Assembly (NCBI GenBank): GCA_023431725.1
Contig: JAEYVN010000352.1
Span: 1-9,402, forward strand
Direction: 5' to 3'
Origin: Pseudomonadota bacterium
GTDB lineage: Bacteria > Pseudomonadota > Alphaproteobacteria > Rhizobiales > Xanthobacteraceae
DNA: 9,402 nucleotides
Shown here: piece by piece, positions 1 through 6,078 of the stretch
Layout: every line of letters begins with the position of its first letter
How positions within the stretch are numbered: position 1 is the first letter of the stretch
Translations under genes and position numbers: made by a program
The notes under the pieces: model-generated
Told to the model about the DNA's origin: nothing
The model's database searches: none
Seen by the model: only the letters and a program-made list of their open reading frames with translations

Positions 1-920
1 CGGGCCGGCTCAGCCAGTTCGTGCTCTATGCGGTGTTCGCGGCTGGGGCTTTGGGCGAACTCAGCCAGGTGTGGGGCGAGGTGCAGCAGGCGTCAGGTGC
101 CGCCGAGCGATTGTTCGAAATTCTCGCATTCAAGCCAGAGGTGAAAGCGCCGGCGCATCCGGTCGCATTGCCAACGCCCGCGCGCGGCGAGATCGCGTTC
201 GACAATGTCCGCTTCCATTACCCGACGCGGCCGGAGACGTCGGCGCTGGAGGGTGTTTCGTTCCGCGTCAGTCCGGGCGAGAAGGTCGCGATCGTCGGGC
301 CGTCCGGCTCCGGCAAGAGCACGGTCTTCAACCTGATCCTGCGCTTCTACGATCCGGAAGCGGGCCGCGTGACATTCGATGGCGTGACGATCGCCGAGAC
401 CGATCCGCTCGACTTGCGCCGGCATATCGCGCTGGTGCCGCAGGAGGCGGCGATCTTTGCCGCATCGATCCGCGACAATATCGCCTTCGGCAAGCCCGAT
501 GCGACGGATGCGCAGATCGAACGTGCTGCGGACATGGCGGCGGCGACCGAATTCATTGGCCGCTTGCCGCAGGGCTTTGCCACCATGATCGGCGAGCGCG
601 GCATCACATTGTCGGGCGGTCAGCGGCAGCGCATCGCGATCGCGCGCGCGATCCTGCGCGATGCGCCGTTGCTGCTGCTGGACGAAGCCACGTCGGCGCT
701 GGATGCGGAAAGCGAGACGCTGGTGCAGGCCGCGCTCGAACATTCGATGGCCGGCCGCACGACGCTGGTGATCGCGCATCGTCTCGCAACCGTCTTGTCC
801 TGCGATCGCATCATCGTGCTGGAGCACGGCCGGATCGTCGAACAGGGCACGCACGAGCAGCTTGCGTCGTCCGGCGGACTTTATGCGCGGCTGGCGAAGC
901 TGCAGTTCAGCGGCGCCTGA
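1..920 (+). CDS. ABC exporter, fused permease/ATPase (3' part; 5' end outside window)
   Basis: The reading frame is open from the window edge (first full codon at position 3), so the true start lies upstream. The GTG at 21 is internal. The visible part holds the end of the last transmembrane/coupling region ([27 protein letters not shown], type I exporter style), followed by a complete nucleotide-binding domain. Counting from the GTG at 21, the domain shows Walker [10 protein letters not shown] at residues 93-101, a Q-loop in [17 protein letters not shown], the ABC signature LSGGQRQR, Walker [13 protein letters not shown], and the H-loop in VIAHRLATV. All catalytic motifs are intact, so the ATPase should be active. 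The fused order (membrane part then ATPase) and the [17 protein letters not shown] linker place it in the ABCB/MsbA-type exporter group, acting as a dimer in the inner membrane. The substrate cannot be told from this fragment; lipid-linked or drug-like cargo is usual in the family. It ends 5 bp from the convergent Crp/Fnr gene. Confidence 0.93.
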   Translation, partial: GRLSQFVLYAVFAAGALGELSQVWGEVQQASGAAERLFEILAFKPEVKAPAHPVALPTPARGEIAFDNVRFHYPTRPETSALEGVSFRVSPGEKVAIVGPSGSGKSTVFNLILRFYDPEAGRVTFDGVTIAETDPLDLRRHIALVPQEAAIFAASIRDNIAFGKPDATDAQIERAADMAAATEFIGRLPQGFATMIGERGITLSGGQRQRIAIARAILRDAPLLLLDEATSALDAESETLVQAALEHSMAGRTTLVIAHRLATVLSCDRIIVLEHGRIVEQGTHEQLASSGGLYARLAKLQFSGA

Positions 921-939
921 TCGCGTCATACGGACGCGA
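921..939. terminator. Hairpin at convergent gene ends (possible bidirectional terminator)
   Basis: A perfect 7-bp inverted repeat, TCGCGTC (921-927) and GACGCGA (933-939), has a 5-nt loop. It begins at the base after the ABC-exporter stop codon and overlaps the stop of the Crp/Fnr gene on the other strand. A short T-rich stretch (GTTCTT) follows on the + strand. The position between two convergent genes suits termination in both directions. The stem is short and the T tract imperfect, so this is only a candidate. Confidence 0.45.
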
Positions 940-1657
940 GTTCTTCGCCATTCTTGAAGTGCAGATACGCCGGATCGAATCCGGCCATGGTCTTGAGGCC
1001 CTCCCAGTCGAGGATCTCTATCATCAACGGATCGCGGCCGATCAGGTTCTGTGCCTTCAGCGCCTGCAAGGTCTTGTTCACATGCACGAGCGAAAGCCCG
1101 GTCGCATCGGCGATATCGCTCTGGGTGATGTGGAATTTCACCGGCTTGCCGGCTTCGGCAAGGCCGACAGCCTTCATGCGGATGTATTGCTCGCAGATCA
1201 GATGCGCGATGCGTTCGCGCGCCGAACGGCGGCCGGCATTGACGATGTTCATGTTGAGGATTGCGGTATCGACCAGCGAGTCGCGCCACAGCGTGTAGGC
1301 GAGGTTGGGATACGTCTCGCACAATTTGCGGATCGACGGATGCGGGATATGCGCAACCTCGCAGCGCGTGACGGCGCCGATGCCGTGATCGAGCTTCTTC
1401 AGCACATAGCTGTAGAGGTCGGATACATCGCCGGGAAACTGGAACACCAGTATTTGCCGGCGGCCGCCCTTCAGCATTTTGTAACGGCAGGCGACGCCGG
1501 ACAAAATGACCGTCGAGTGTGAAGGCATGCTGCCGTCAGCCGCGATATCTTGCCCGCGCTCGATCACGCGCGTGGTGCTGATGGCAGCGAGAATGGCTGT
1601 CTGTTCTTCTTCTGACAAAGAATGGAGTGCTTGCAGCTTACGAATAAGAACATGCAT
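926..1657 (-). CDS. Crp/Fnr-family transcriptional regulator
   Basis: This 243-residue protein has the Crp/Fnr layout. A cyclic-nucleotide-binding-like beta-barrel covers about residues 10-125 (with FPGDVSDL at 74-81), followed by a dimerisation helix around 125-155. A C-terminal winged helix-turn-helix lies at about 176-200 (ITQSDIADATGLSLVHVNKTLQAL), the typical recognition-helix pattern of this family. The N-terminal four-cysteine cluster of oxygen-sensing Fnr is absent; the cysteines (57, 98, 112, 154) are scattered. An iron-sulfur sensor is therefore unlikely, and the ligand is unknown. The ATG at 1657 is the first in-frame start and lies about 28 nt downstream of the predicted start of a sigma-EcfG-type promoter (1692-1716), which supports it. 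The ribosome site is weak (GAAG). A 15-bp palindrome overlapping that promoter could be its own operator. Several paralogues of this subfamily are common in Bradyrhizobium-like genomes, so no gene name is given. Confidence 0.9.
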   Translation of the reverse strand: MHVLIRKLQALHSLSEEEQTAILAAISTTRVIERGQDIAADGSMPSHSTVILSGVACRYKMLKGGRRQILVFQFPGDVSDLYSYVLKKLDHGIGAVTRCEVAHIPHPSIRKLCETYPNLAYTLWRDSLVDTAILNMNIVNAGRRSARERIAHLICEQYIRMKAVGLAEAGKPVKFHITQSDIADATGLSLVHVNKTLQALKAQNLIGRDPLMIEILDWEGLKTMAGFDPAYLHFKNGEELASV

Positions 1658-1691
1658 CGGTCTTCGTTTGATTGTTGCGGGATGCTGACTT

Positions 1692-1716
1692 AACGACCAT
1701 CGCCCGCAAAAGTTCC
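1692..1716 (-). promoter_or_regulatory. EcfG (general stress sigma) promoter of the Crp/Fnr gene
   Basis: Read on the - strand: GGAAC (1716-1712), a 16-nt spacer, then CGTT (1695-1692). This is a perfect match to the known alphaproteobacterial EcfG/RpoE2 consensus GGAAC-N16/17-CGTT. The expected transcription start is near 1685, giving a leader of about 28 nt before the ATG at 1657. It is correctly oriented and lies in a true intergenic gap. The match is seen directly; its use by EcfG is inferred. Confidence 0.72.
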
Positions 1717-1725
1717 ATTGGAACT
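1711..1725. promoter_or_regulatory. 15-bp palindrome overlapping the stress promoter (operator candidate)
   Basis: AGTTCC-ATT-GGAACT is a perfect inverted repeat with 6-bp arms and a 3-bp centre. Its left arm contains the GGAAC -35 element of the Crp/Fnr-gene promoter on the - strand. Dimeric Crp/Fnr proteins bind symmetric sites of this size, so autoregulation is possible, but the bases do not match the CRP (TGTGA..TCACA) or FNR (TTGAT..ATCAA) consensus. It may simply be symmetry around the -35 element. Confidence 0.35.
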
Positions 1726-1731
1726 ATGGGC

Positions 1732-1765
1732 GTCCCGGCCTGACGAAATCGATGATTGCCGGGAC
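1732..1765 (-). terminator. Hairpin directly after the GNAT gene stop
   Basis: Perfect 8-bp arms, GTCCCGGC (1732-1739) and GCCGGGAC (1758-1765), flank an 18-nt loop. The hairpin touches the TAA of the acetyltransferase gene (1766-1768). In the - strand transcript it would fold immediately after the stop and before the Crp/Fnr promoter. This fits a transcription end for the three-gene operon, or an mRNA-stabilising 3' structure. There is no clear U tract, so an intrinsic terminator is uncertain. Confidence 0.5.
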
Positions 1766-2236
1766 TTATGCAGATGCCGGTCGCCAGGTCATCATGTAGA
1801 CCGGCGCACCGGACCTGCGGTTGACGTCCTCGCCGGCAATGGTGAAGCCGCTGGTTTGATAGAAGGCGAGTGCGCGCGTGTTGTCCTTGTTGACGTGCAG
1901 ATAAAGCCCCGCGCTTCCGATCTGCTTGGCGGCACCGATCAACGCCTTGCCGACGCCGAGGCGCTGCGCTTCCGGTGCGACCACGATCTGATCGAGATAG
2001 CCGGTGCGCGGCGATACAACGACGAAGCCGGCGAGGCGCTGATCGTCGTCCGAATATTCTGCGACGATGACTTTGCAATCGAGCAGCAGATTGCTCCAGT
2101 GCTCGCGAAACCAGTCGACGCGCTTGGCGAAATCGATTTGCGGATAGGCCAGCTGCCACGCGCGTTGCCATAACGCGAAGGCTGCGTCCTGTTCGTCATT
2201 GCGATAGGGCCGCAGCTTGACCGCTGTCTGTGCCAT
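1766..2236 (-). CDS. GNAT-family N-acetyltransferase
   Basis: This 156-residue single-domain protein is of normal GNAT length. The acetyl-CoA-binding motif A is clear: LDQIVVAPEAQRLGVGKALI (81-100) contains the Q/R-x-x-G-x-G/A signature as QRLGVG at 91-96. Motif B follows as VNKDNTRALAFYQTSGF (115-131), where the tyrosine is the usual general-acid candidate. It should transfer an acetyl group from acetyl-CoA to an amine in the cytoplasm; the acceptor (small molecule, peptide or protein) cannot be deduced. It starts 36 bp after the OmpA-like gene on the same strand, so it is probably the last gene of that operon, and a hairpin abuts its stop. The ATG at 2236 is chosen because it gives a complete N-terminal strand (VKLRPYRNDE); the ribosome site is not strong (GGGGGC about 8 nt upstream). 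A second ATG at 2244 is out of frame. Confidence 0.88.
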   Translation of the reverse strand: MAQTAVKLRPYRNDEQDAAFALWQRAWQLAYPQIDFAKRVDWFREHWSNLLLDCKVIVAEYSDDDQRLAGFVVVSPRTGYLDQIVVAPEAQRLGVGKALIGAAKQIGSAGLYLHVNKDNTRALAFYQTSGFTIAGEDVNRRSGAPVYMMTWRPASA

Positions 2237-2272
2237 CGTTTCATGCCCCCAAGACTGGCAGGAAAGCCTAGC

Positions 2273-3295
2273 TTACCGTTCGGTCAGTTTCAGCTCGATT
2301 CTGCGATTGCGGCGAAACGCCTCGTCGGTCTTCTCAGCGTCGAGCGGCTGAAATTCACCGAAGCCGGCGGCGACGAGGCGTTGCGGCGAGACGCCGCGCG
2401 CGATCATGTATTGCACGACGGCGATGGCGCGGGCCGCCGACAATTCCCAGTTCGACGGGAATTGCGCATTGGCGATCGGCCGGATGTCGGTGTGGCCGTC
2501 GACACGCATGACCCAGGGGATGTCACGCGGGATCTGCTTCTCCAGTTCGAGCAGCGCATTGACGATCTTGTCGACTTCGACGCGGCCCTCCGGCTTCAAT
2601 TCGGCCTGACCGGGATCGAAGAACACTTCGGACTGGAAGACGAAGCGGTCGCCGACGATGCGGATGTCCGGACGGTCGCCCAGGATCTGCCTGAGCCGGC
2701 CGAAAAAGTCCGAGCGATAGCGCTGCAGTTCCTGCACGCGTTGCGCCAGCGCTACGTTGAGACGATTGCCGAGTTCGGCAATGCGGGTCTGCGACTCGCG
2801 GTCGCGCTTCTCCGAGACTTCGAGGGCTGCCTCGAGCGCACCGAGCTGGCGGCGCAAGGCCGCAATCTGCTGATTCAGCAATTCGACCTGCGCCAGCGCT
2901 CGTGCCACGCTCTGCTTTTCGAGATCGAGTTGCACGGCAAGTTCGTTGGCGCGGCCCTGCGCAGCCGAGGCATTGCCTGCGCCTTCGGCGAGACCCCGCA
3001 GCCGGTCGCGCTCGGCTTCCACGGCACCGAGATTGGAACGCACACTGGCCAGCAATTCCTCGAGATTCGTGCGGCTGGTTTTTTCCAGCGACAGCAGGTC
3101 GGTGAGCTGGGCAATCTGTGCATTCAGGCGCTGCAGTGCCGTGTCCTTGCCACTGATTTCCTGCGACAGGTAGAACTGCACGATCGAGAAGATCGACAGC
3201 AGGAAGATGATCCCGAGCAGCAGCGTCGACAACGCATCGACGAAGCCGGGCCAGTAATCGATGCTGCGTTCACGACGATTGCGCGCAAGTGCCAT
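2273..3295 (-). CDS. MotB/OmpA-like peptidoglycan-binding motor partner
   Basis: This 340-residue protein has the MotB/ZorB layout. A short basic cytoplasmic N-terminus is followed by one transmembrane helix (about 18-42, IDYWPGFVDALSTLLLGIIF and onward). A long heptad-rich coiled coil covers about 45-190, and a C-terminal OmpA-like domain covers about 195-340. Asp20, at the start of the membrane helix, sits where MotB-type stators have their ion-carrying aspartate. The OmpA domain keeps the peptidoglycan-contact motifs: VDGHTD (265-270), SNWELSAARA and NRRIE (330-334). It should anchor in the periplasm to the cell wall and form an ion channel with the MotA/TolQ-like protein encoded 6 bp upstream. 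Annotation pipelines usually call it a peptidoglycan-binding protein. No flagellar genes are nearby, and the coiled coil is much longer than in flagellar MotB. The target of the motor is unknown. Confidence 0.88.
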   Translation of the reverse strand: MALARNRRERSIDYWPGFVDALSTLLLGIIFLLSIFSIVQFYLSQEISGKDTALQRLNAQIAQLTDLLSLEKTSRTNLEELLASVRSNLGAVEAERDRLRGLAEGAGNASAAQGRANELAVQLDLEKQSVARALAQVELLNQQIAALRRQLGALEAALEVSEKRDRESQTRIAELGNRLNVALAQRVQELQRYRSDFFGRLRQILGDRPDIRIVGDRFVFQSEVFFDPGQAELKPEGRVEVDKIVNALLELEKQIPRDIPWVMRVDGHTDIRPIANAQFPSNWELSAARAIAVVQYMIARGVSPQRLVAAGFGEFQPLDAEKTDEAFRRNRRIELKLTER

Positions 3296-3301
3296 GAGCG
3301 G

Positions 3302-4285
3302 TCAGGTTTTCTCTCGCACCAGGACTTCCAGCACCTTGCGGATTTCCTGGTTCTGCTCGGCCTGTGAATCGGCCCAGTCGCGAATCATCTGCTGCTCGGT
3401 GCGCATGTGATGCACGAGGCCCTGGATCGCCTCGGCGAGATTGGCCATGGCGGCCGTCGCCGCCTTGCTGCCGCCGGTTTCGGCCACGGTCTCGCGCAGC
3501 CTTTCGATCGCGACCCGCATATCGTTGGAGAGTGGTGCCGATGAGGTGACGGAGACGGGATCGCTGCTGATGTCGTTGACGGTGGTCGAGAGCCAGTCTT
3601 CCAGATCCGTGTAGAAGCGGTTCTGCGCCTGACTCATCTGCAGATCGAGAAATCCGAGGACCAGCGAGCCGGCCAGACCGAACAGCGAGGAGGAGAAAGC
3701 GATGCCCATGCCGCCGAGCGGTGCGGCGAGGCCCTCACGCAAGGTTTCGAACACCGAGCCGGCGTCGCCGCCCGGTTTCAGCGTCTCCACCACCTTGCCG
3801 ACCGACCCCACGGTCTCGATCAGGCCCCAGAAGGTGCCGAGCAGGCCGAGGAAAATCAGCAGGCCGGTCATGTAGCGCGACAGATCGCGCGCCTCGTCGA
3901 GGCGGGTGGCGATCGAATCAAGAAGGCCGCGCATCATCGGCGTCGAGATCGCCATGCGGCCGAGCCGGTCACCAAGGATGGCGGCCATCGGCGCCAGCAG
4001 CACCGGCGGACGATCGACGGCAATGCCGGGATCGGCGAGACGGAAATTGTTGACCCAGGCCACCTCGGGGAACAGCCGGATCACCTGCCGGAAGGCGAGC
4101 AGGATACCGATCACCAGCACGCCGAAGATCAGGCCGTTCAGGCCCGGATTGGACATGAAGGCTTCGATGATCTGCCGGTGCAGGATGAGGCCGATCAGGC
4201 CGCCCAGTACGAGGAACACCAGCATCCGCACGAGGAAGATGCGCGGCGAGGACAGCTTGTGAGGGTCGTATTTCTTCCGAGCCAT
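3302..4285 (-). CDS. MotA/TolQ/ExbB-type proton-channel protein
   Basis: This 327-residue protein has four predicted membrane helices at about 18-36, 51-69, 140-160 and 191-214. The last two carry the family core: GLLIFLGLLGTFWGLIETVG (141-160) resembles the ExbB/TolQ helix with its channel threonine (here Thr151), and APLGGMGIAFSSSLFGLAGS (188-207) is the pore-lining partner helix. A cytoplasmic loop (about 70-139) and a C-terminal tail of about 110 residues with helical, charged sequence follow the usual plan. By family knowledge such proteins form pentamers around a dimer of the MotB/ExbD-like subunit and use proton flow to rotate. The partner gene begins 6 bp downstream on the same strand, so co-expression is near certain. 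Pipelines may label it flagellar motor protein MotA, biopolymer transporter ExbB or TolQ; it is none of these strictly. A perfect EcfG-type promoter lies 164-189 bp upstream of the ATG. Confidence 0.87.
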   Translation of the reverse strand: MARKKYDPHKLSSPRIFLVRMLVFLVLGGLIGLILHRQIIEAFMSNPGLNGLIFGVLVIGILLAFRQVIRLFPEVAWVNNFRLADPGIAVDRPPVLLAPMAAILGDRLGRMAISTPMMRGLLDSIATRLDEARDLSRYMTGLLIFLGLLGTFWGLIETVGSVGKVVETLKPGGDAGSVFETLREGLAAPLGGMGIAFSSSLFGLAGSLVLGFLDLQMSQAQNRFYTDLEDWLSTTVNDISSDPVSVTSSAPLSNDMRVAIERLRETVAETGGSKAATAAMANLAEAIQGLVHHMRTEQQMIRDWADSQAEQNQEIRKVLEVLVREKT

Positions 4286-4502
4286 TGTCTGAAGGCCAGC
4301 CTTTCAATGACAAAGCGTAACATCAATATGGCACAGGCACGGCGAAATAGAACCCGAGAGGTTCCCGAGCCTGTTGGAAACACATCGAAGATGCTGCCTG
4401 ACTTTTGAGCGAGCAGGATTTGCGCTGGCGATGTGGCCGGCCGCACGAAACGGCTGTTACGGCTCTAGAGTTCCGCGAAGACAGCGAGAATGCGGCGGCG
4501 TC
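4286..4502. other. 217-bp intergenic region between suhB-like gene and motor operon
   Basis: No convincing gene is present; short frames here are random and overlap the channel gene out of frame. It holds one perfect EcfG-type promoter (4449-4474) reading toward the channel gene. It also holds a small inverted repeat, GAACC (4350-4354) and GGTTC (4360-4364), that would fold in the leader. A partial EcfG-like site lies at 4341-4365 (GGAAC-N16-CGCC). A leader of roughly 157 nt would result from the perfect promoter. I see no obvious terminator after the suhB-like gene. Confidence 0.6.
4449..4474 (-). promoter_or_regulatory. EcfG (general stress sigma) promoter upstream of motor operon
   Basis: On the - strand: GGAAC (4474-4470), a 17-nt spacer, CGTT (4452-4449). 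Both boxes match the EcfG/RpoE2 consensus perfectly and the spacing is allowed. It lies 29 bp past the suhB-like stop and points to the MotA/TolQ-like gene, with an expected start near 4442 and a leader of about 157 nt. The long leader is the one point against it. The match is seen directly; activity is inferred. Confidence 0.62.
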
Positions 4503-5303
4503 TCACCCGGCCGCGCCGGCATTCTTCAGGATCTTCAGCAGGTCTTTCTGCAGTGTTTCGTTGCCCGCAACGATGCTGCCCTGTGTCAGCATGGCGTCAT
4601 TGCCGTGGCAATCGCTGACATAGCCGCCCGCCTCGCGCACCAGAAGGATACCGGCGGCCATATCCCAGGATTTCAGATTGCGCTCCCAGTAGAGGTCGAA
4701 ACGTCCGGCCGCGACATAGGCCAGGTCGAGTGATGCGGCGCCGAACCGGCGCAAGCCGGCGACGTGCTGCTGTACGGCGGCAAACTCGGTCCGGAATTCA
4801 GCAAGCCCGCCGCGTCCGCGGTGCGGCAATCCGCAGGCGACGACGGCGTCTTCCAGGGAGCGGCGTCCGGCGACGCGGATGCGCTGGTCGTTGACGAAGG
4901 CGCCTTTGCCCTTTTCGCCGATGAACATCTCGTCGGTGACCGGATTGTAGACGAGGCCGGCGATCATCGTGCCTTCCCGCTCAAGACCGATCGAGATGGC
5001 GAATTGCGGAATGCCGTGCAGGAAGTTGGTGGTGCCGTCGAGCGGGTCGACGTACCAGGTATGGGTCTTGTCCGGCCCATCGATCCGGCCGCCTTCCTCG
5101 CCGACGAACGAATAGCCGGGCCGGGCGGTCATCAATTCTTCGCGCAGTACCTGCTCGGCCTTGCGGTCGGCGGCGGTCACGAAATTGGCCGGTCCCTTGA
5201 GCGAGACCTGCAGCTTTTCGACCTCGCCGAAATCGCGAATGAGCCCACGCGCAGCCTTGCGTGCGGCTTTCATCATCACGTTCAGGAGCGCGGAATGGAG
5301 CAT
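4503..5303 (-). CDS. suhB: Inositol monophosphatase family protein (SuhB-like)
   Basis: This 266-residue protein has the usual length for the Mg-dependent sugar-phosphatase family. It shows both signature motifs: WYVDPLDGTTNFLHG (83-97) and SWDMAAGILLVREAGG (212-227). The metal ligands are present: Glu69 in VGEEGG, Asp86 and Asp89 in DPLDGT, and Asp214 in WDMAAG. It would remove phosphate from myo-inositol-1-phosphate or related substrates in the cytoplasm. The motif spacing fits SuhB/IMPase rather than CysQ (3'-phosphoadenosine 5'-phosphatase), but substrate preference is not certain from sequence. E. coli SuhB also acts in rRNA transcription antitermination; whether that holds here is unknown. 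The ATG at 5303 lies only 16 bp from a palindromic intergenic element, whose purine-rich end (GGGAGGG) is slightly too far upstream to be an ideal ribosome site; AAGAGA is nearer. It may be co-transcribed with efp upstream. Confidence 0.9.
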   Translation of the reverse strand: MLHSALLNVMMKAARKAARGLIRDFGEVEKLQVSLKGPANFVTAADRKAEQVLREELMTARPGYSFVGEEGGRIDGPDKTHTWYVDPLDGTTNFLHGIPQFAISIGLEREGTMIAGLVYNPVTDEMFIGEKGKGAFVNDQRIRVAGRRSLEDAVVACGLPHRGRGGLAEFRTEFAAVQQHVAGLRRFGAASLDLAYVAAGRFDLYWERNLKSWDMAAGILLVREAGGYVSDCHGNDAMLTQGSIVAGNETLQKDLLKILKNAGAAG

Positions 5304-5312
5304 GACTGTTCT

Positions 5313-5440
5313 CTTTACCCTCCCCTGGAGGGCGAGGGTCGGCGAGTGAAGCGAGCCCGGGTGGGGTGATCACCCCCTCCCGACCATTCATCGGCTCGGC
5401 GACGAATGGTCGATCTCCCCCTCCAGGGGGAGGTGAAGGG
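5313..5440. repeat. Palindromic intergenic element, copy A (efp-suhB gap)
   Basis: This structured block fills the 141-bp gap. Terminal arms CCTCCCCTGGAGGG (5319-5332) and CCCTCCAGGGGGAGG (5419-5433) are inverted copies of each other apart from one extra G. The right end also folds alone, as CTCCCCCT-CC-AGGGGGAG (5415-5432). Inside are a perfect 14-bp palindrome GGGGTGATCACCCC (5363-5376) and a hairpin GACCATTCATCG (5382-5393) / CGACGAATGGTC (5400-5411) with one mismatch. The layout and the core GAGCCCGGGTGGGG relate it to the block at 7764-7895. It resembles short dispersed palindromic elements known in rhizobial genomes. It starts 5 nt before the efp stop codon, so it could end or stabilise efp mRNA. 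Confidence 0.75.
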
Positions 5441-5444
5441 ACAA

Positions 5445-6011
5445 CTATTCCGCGCGGCGGACGTAGGTCACTTCGTTGGTATCGACGACGATTTTCTCGC
5501 CGCTCGTGATGAACGGCGGCACCATGACGCGCAGGCCGTTTTCCAGCTTGGCCGGCTTGTAGGACGAGGATGCCGTCTGGCCCTTCACGACCGGATCGGC
5601 TTCGACGATTTCCAGCGTCACATAGTCGGGCAGCTTGATGCCGATCGGGCGCTCTTCGTGCATTTCCAGCGTCACGGTCATGCCGTCCTGCAGGAAGGCG
5701 GCGCGCTCGCCGACGAATTCTTGCGGCAGTTCGATCTGCTCGTAGGAATCGGTGTCCATGAACACGAGGCTGTCGTCCTGTTTGTACAGGAACTGGAAGT
5801 CCTTCTGCTCAAGGCGGGCCCGCTCGACCTTTTCGTCCGACCCGAAGCGGTTGTTGAGCTTGCGGCCGTCGATCAGGTTCTTCAGTTCGACCTGGTTATA
5901 GGCCGGGCCCTTGCCGGGCTTCACCGCCATGGTCTTCACCGAGATCCAGAGCGTGTCCTGATACTCGATCACGTATCCGGGACGAATTTCGTTGCCATTG
6001 ATCTTGGCCAT
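5445..6011 (-). CDS. efp: Translation elongation factor P
   Basis: This 188-residue protein is the full family length, with the three EF-P domains: a KOW-like N-terminal domain (about 1-62), an OB domain (about 66-128) and a C-terminal OB domain (about 130-186). The tip loop [13 protein letters not shown] carries Lys34, the residue that is beta-lysylated by EpmA in many Proteobacteria. The C-terminal signature runs from [20 protein letters not shown] (128-147) to [21 protein letters not shown] (starting at 164). EF-P binds the ribosome between the P and E sites and relieves stalling at consecutive prolines. The lysine tip predicts dependence on an EpmA/EpmB-type pathway, but no modification gene is within view. 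The ATG at 6011 has a weak GGAA ribosome site with good spacing. It lies 67 bp after the Sel1 gene on the same strand, with a strong hairpin between them, and stops with TAG. Confidence 0.97.
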   Translation of the reverse strand: MAKINGNEIRPGYVIEYQDTLWISVKTMAVKPGKGPAYNQVELKNLIDGRKLNNRFGSDEKVERARLEQKDFQFLYKQDDSLVFMDTDSYEQIELPQEFVGERAAFLQDGMTVTLEMHEERPIGIKLPDYVTLEIVEADPVVKGQTASSSYKPAKLENGLRVMVPPFITSGEKIVVDTNEVTYVRRAE

Positions 6012-6061
6012 AAGGCGTTCCAGGGTTTTTCAAGGGACGTGTTTCGGAGGCTGGTGTGCCC

Positions 6062-6078
6062 CGGCGGCTCCGCCGCCG
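6062..6078 (-). terminator. GC-rich hairpin directly after the Sel1 gene stop
   Basis: A perfect 7-bp stem, CGGCGGC (6062-6068) and GCCGCCG (6072-6078), has a 3-nt loop. It touches the TGA of the Sel1-repeat gene (6079-6081) in the - strand transcript. The strong stem suggests a 3' end or an attenuating structure ahead of efp. No U tract follows, so factor-independent termination is uncertain. Confidence 0.45.

Noticed and set aside
71..1522. Long + strand frame (483 codons) across the ABC and regulator genes
   Set aside because: Arginine/glycine-rich out-of-frame translation overlapping two clear genes; a GC-rich shadow.
926..1657. Oxygen-sensing Fnr/FixK with an iron-sulfur cluster
   Set aside because: The N-terminal cysteine cluster is absent.
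1720..1745. EcfG promoter on the + strand from the other arm of the palindrome
   Set aside because: No CGTT at 16-17 nt; it would also read antisense into the GNAT gene.
2243..3367. Long + strand frame opposite the OmpA-like gene
   Set aside because: Antisense shadow; the - strand frame has a membrane helix, coiled coil and OmpA motifs.
1766..4285. Complete Zorya anti-phage system
   Set aside because: The two motor proteins resemble ZorA/ZorB in plan, but no ZorC, ZorD or ZorE gene follows and the neighbours are housekeeping genes.
4341..4365. Third EcfG promoter (GGAAC-N16-CGCC)
   Set aside because: The -10 box matches only two of four bases; kept only as a note in the leader description.
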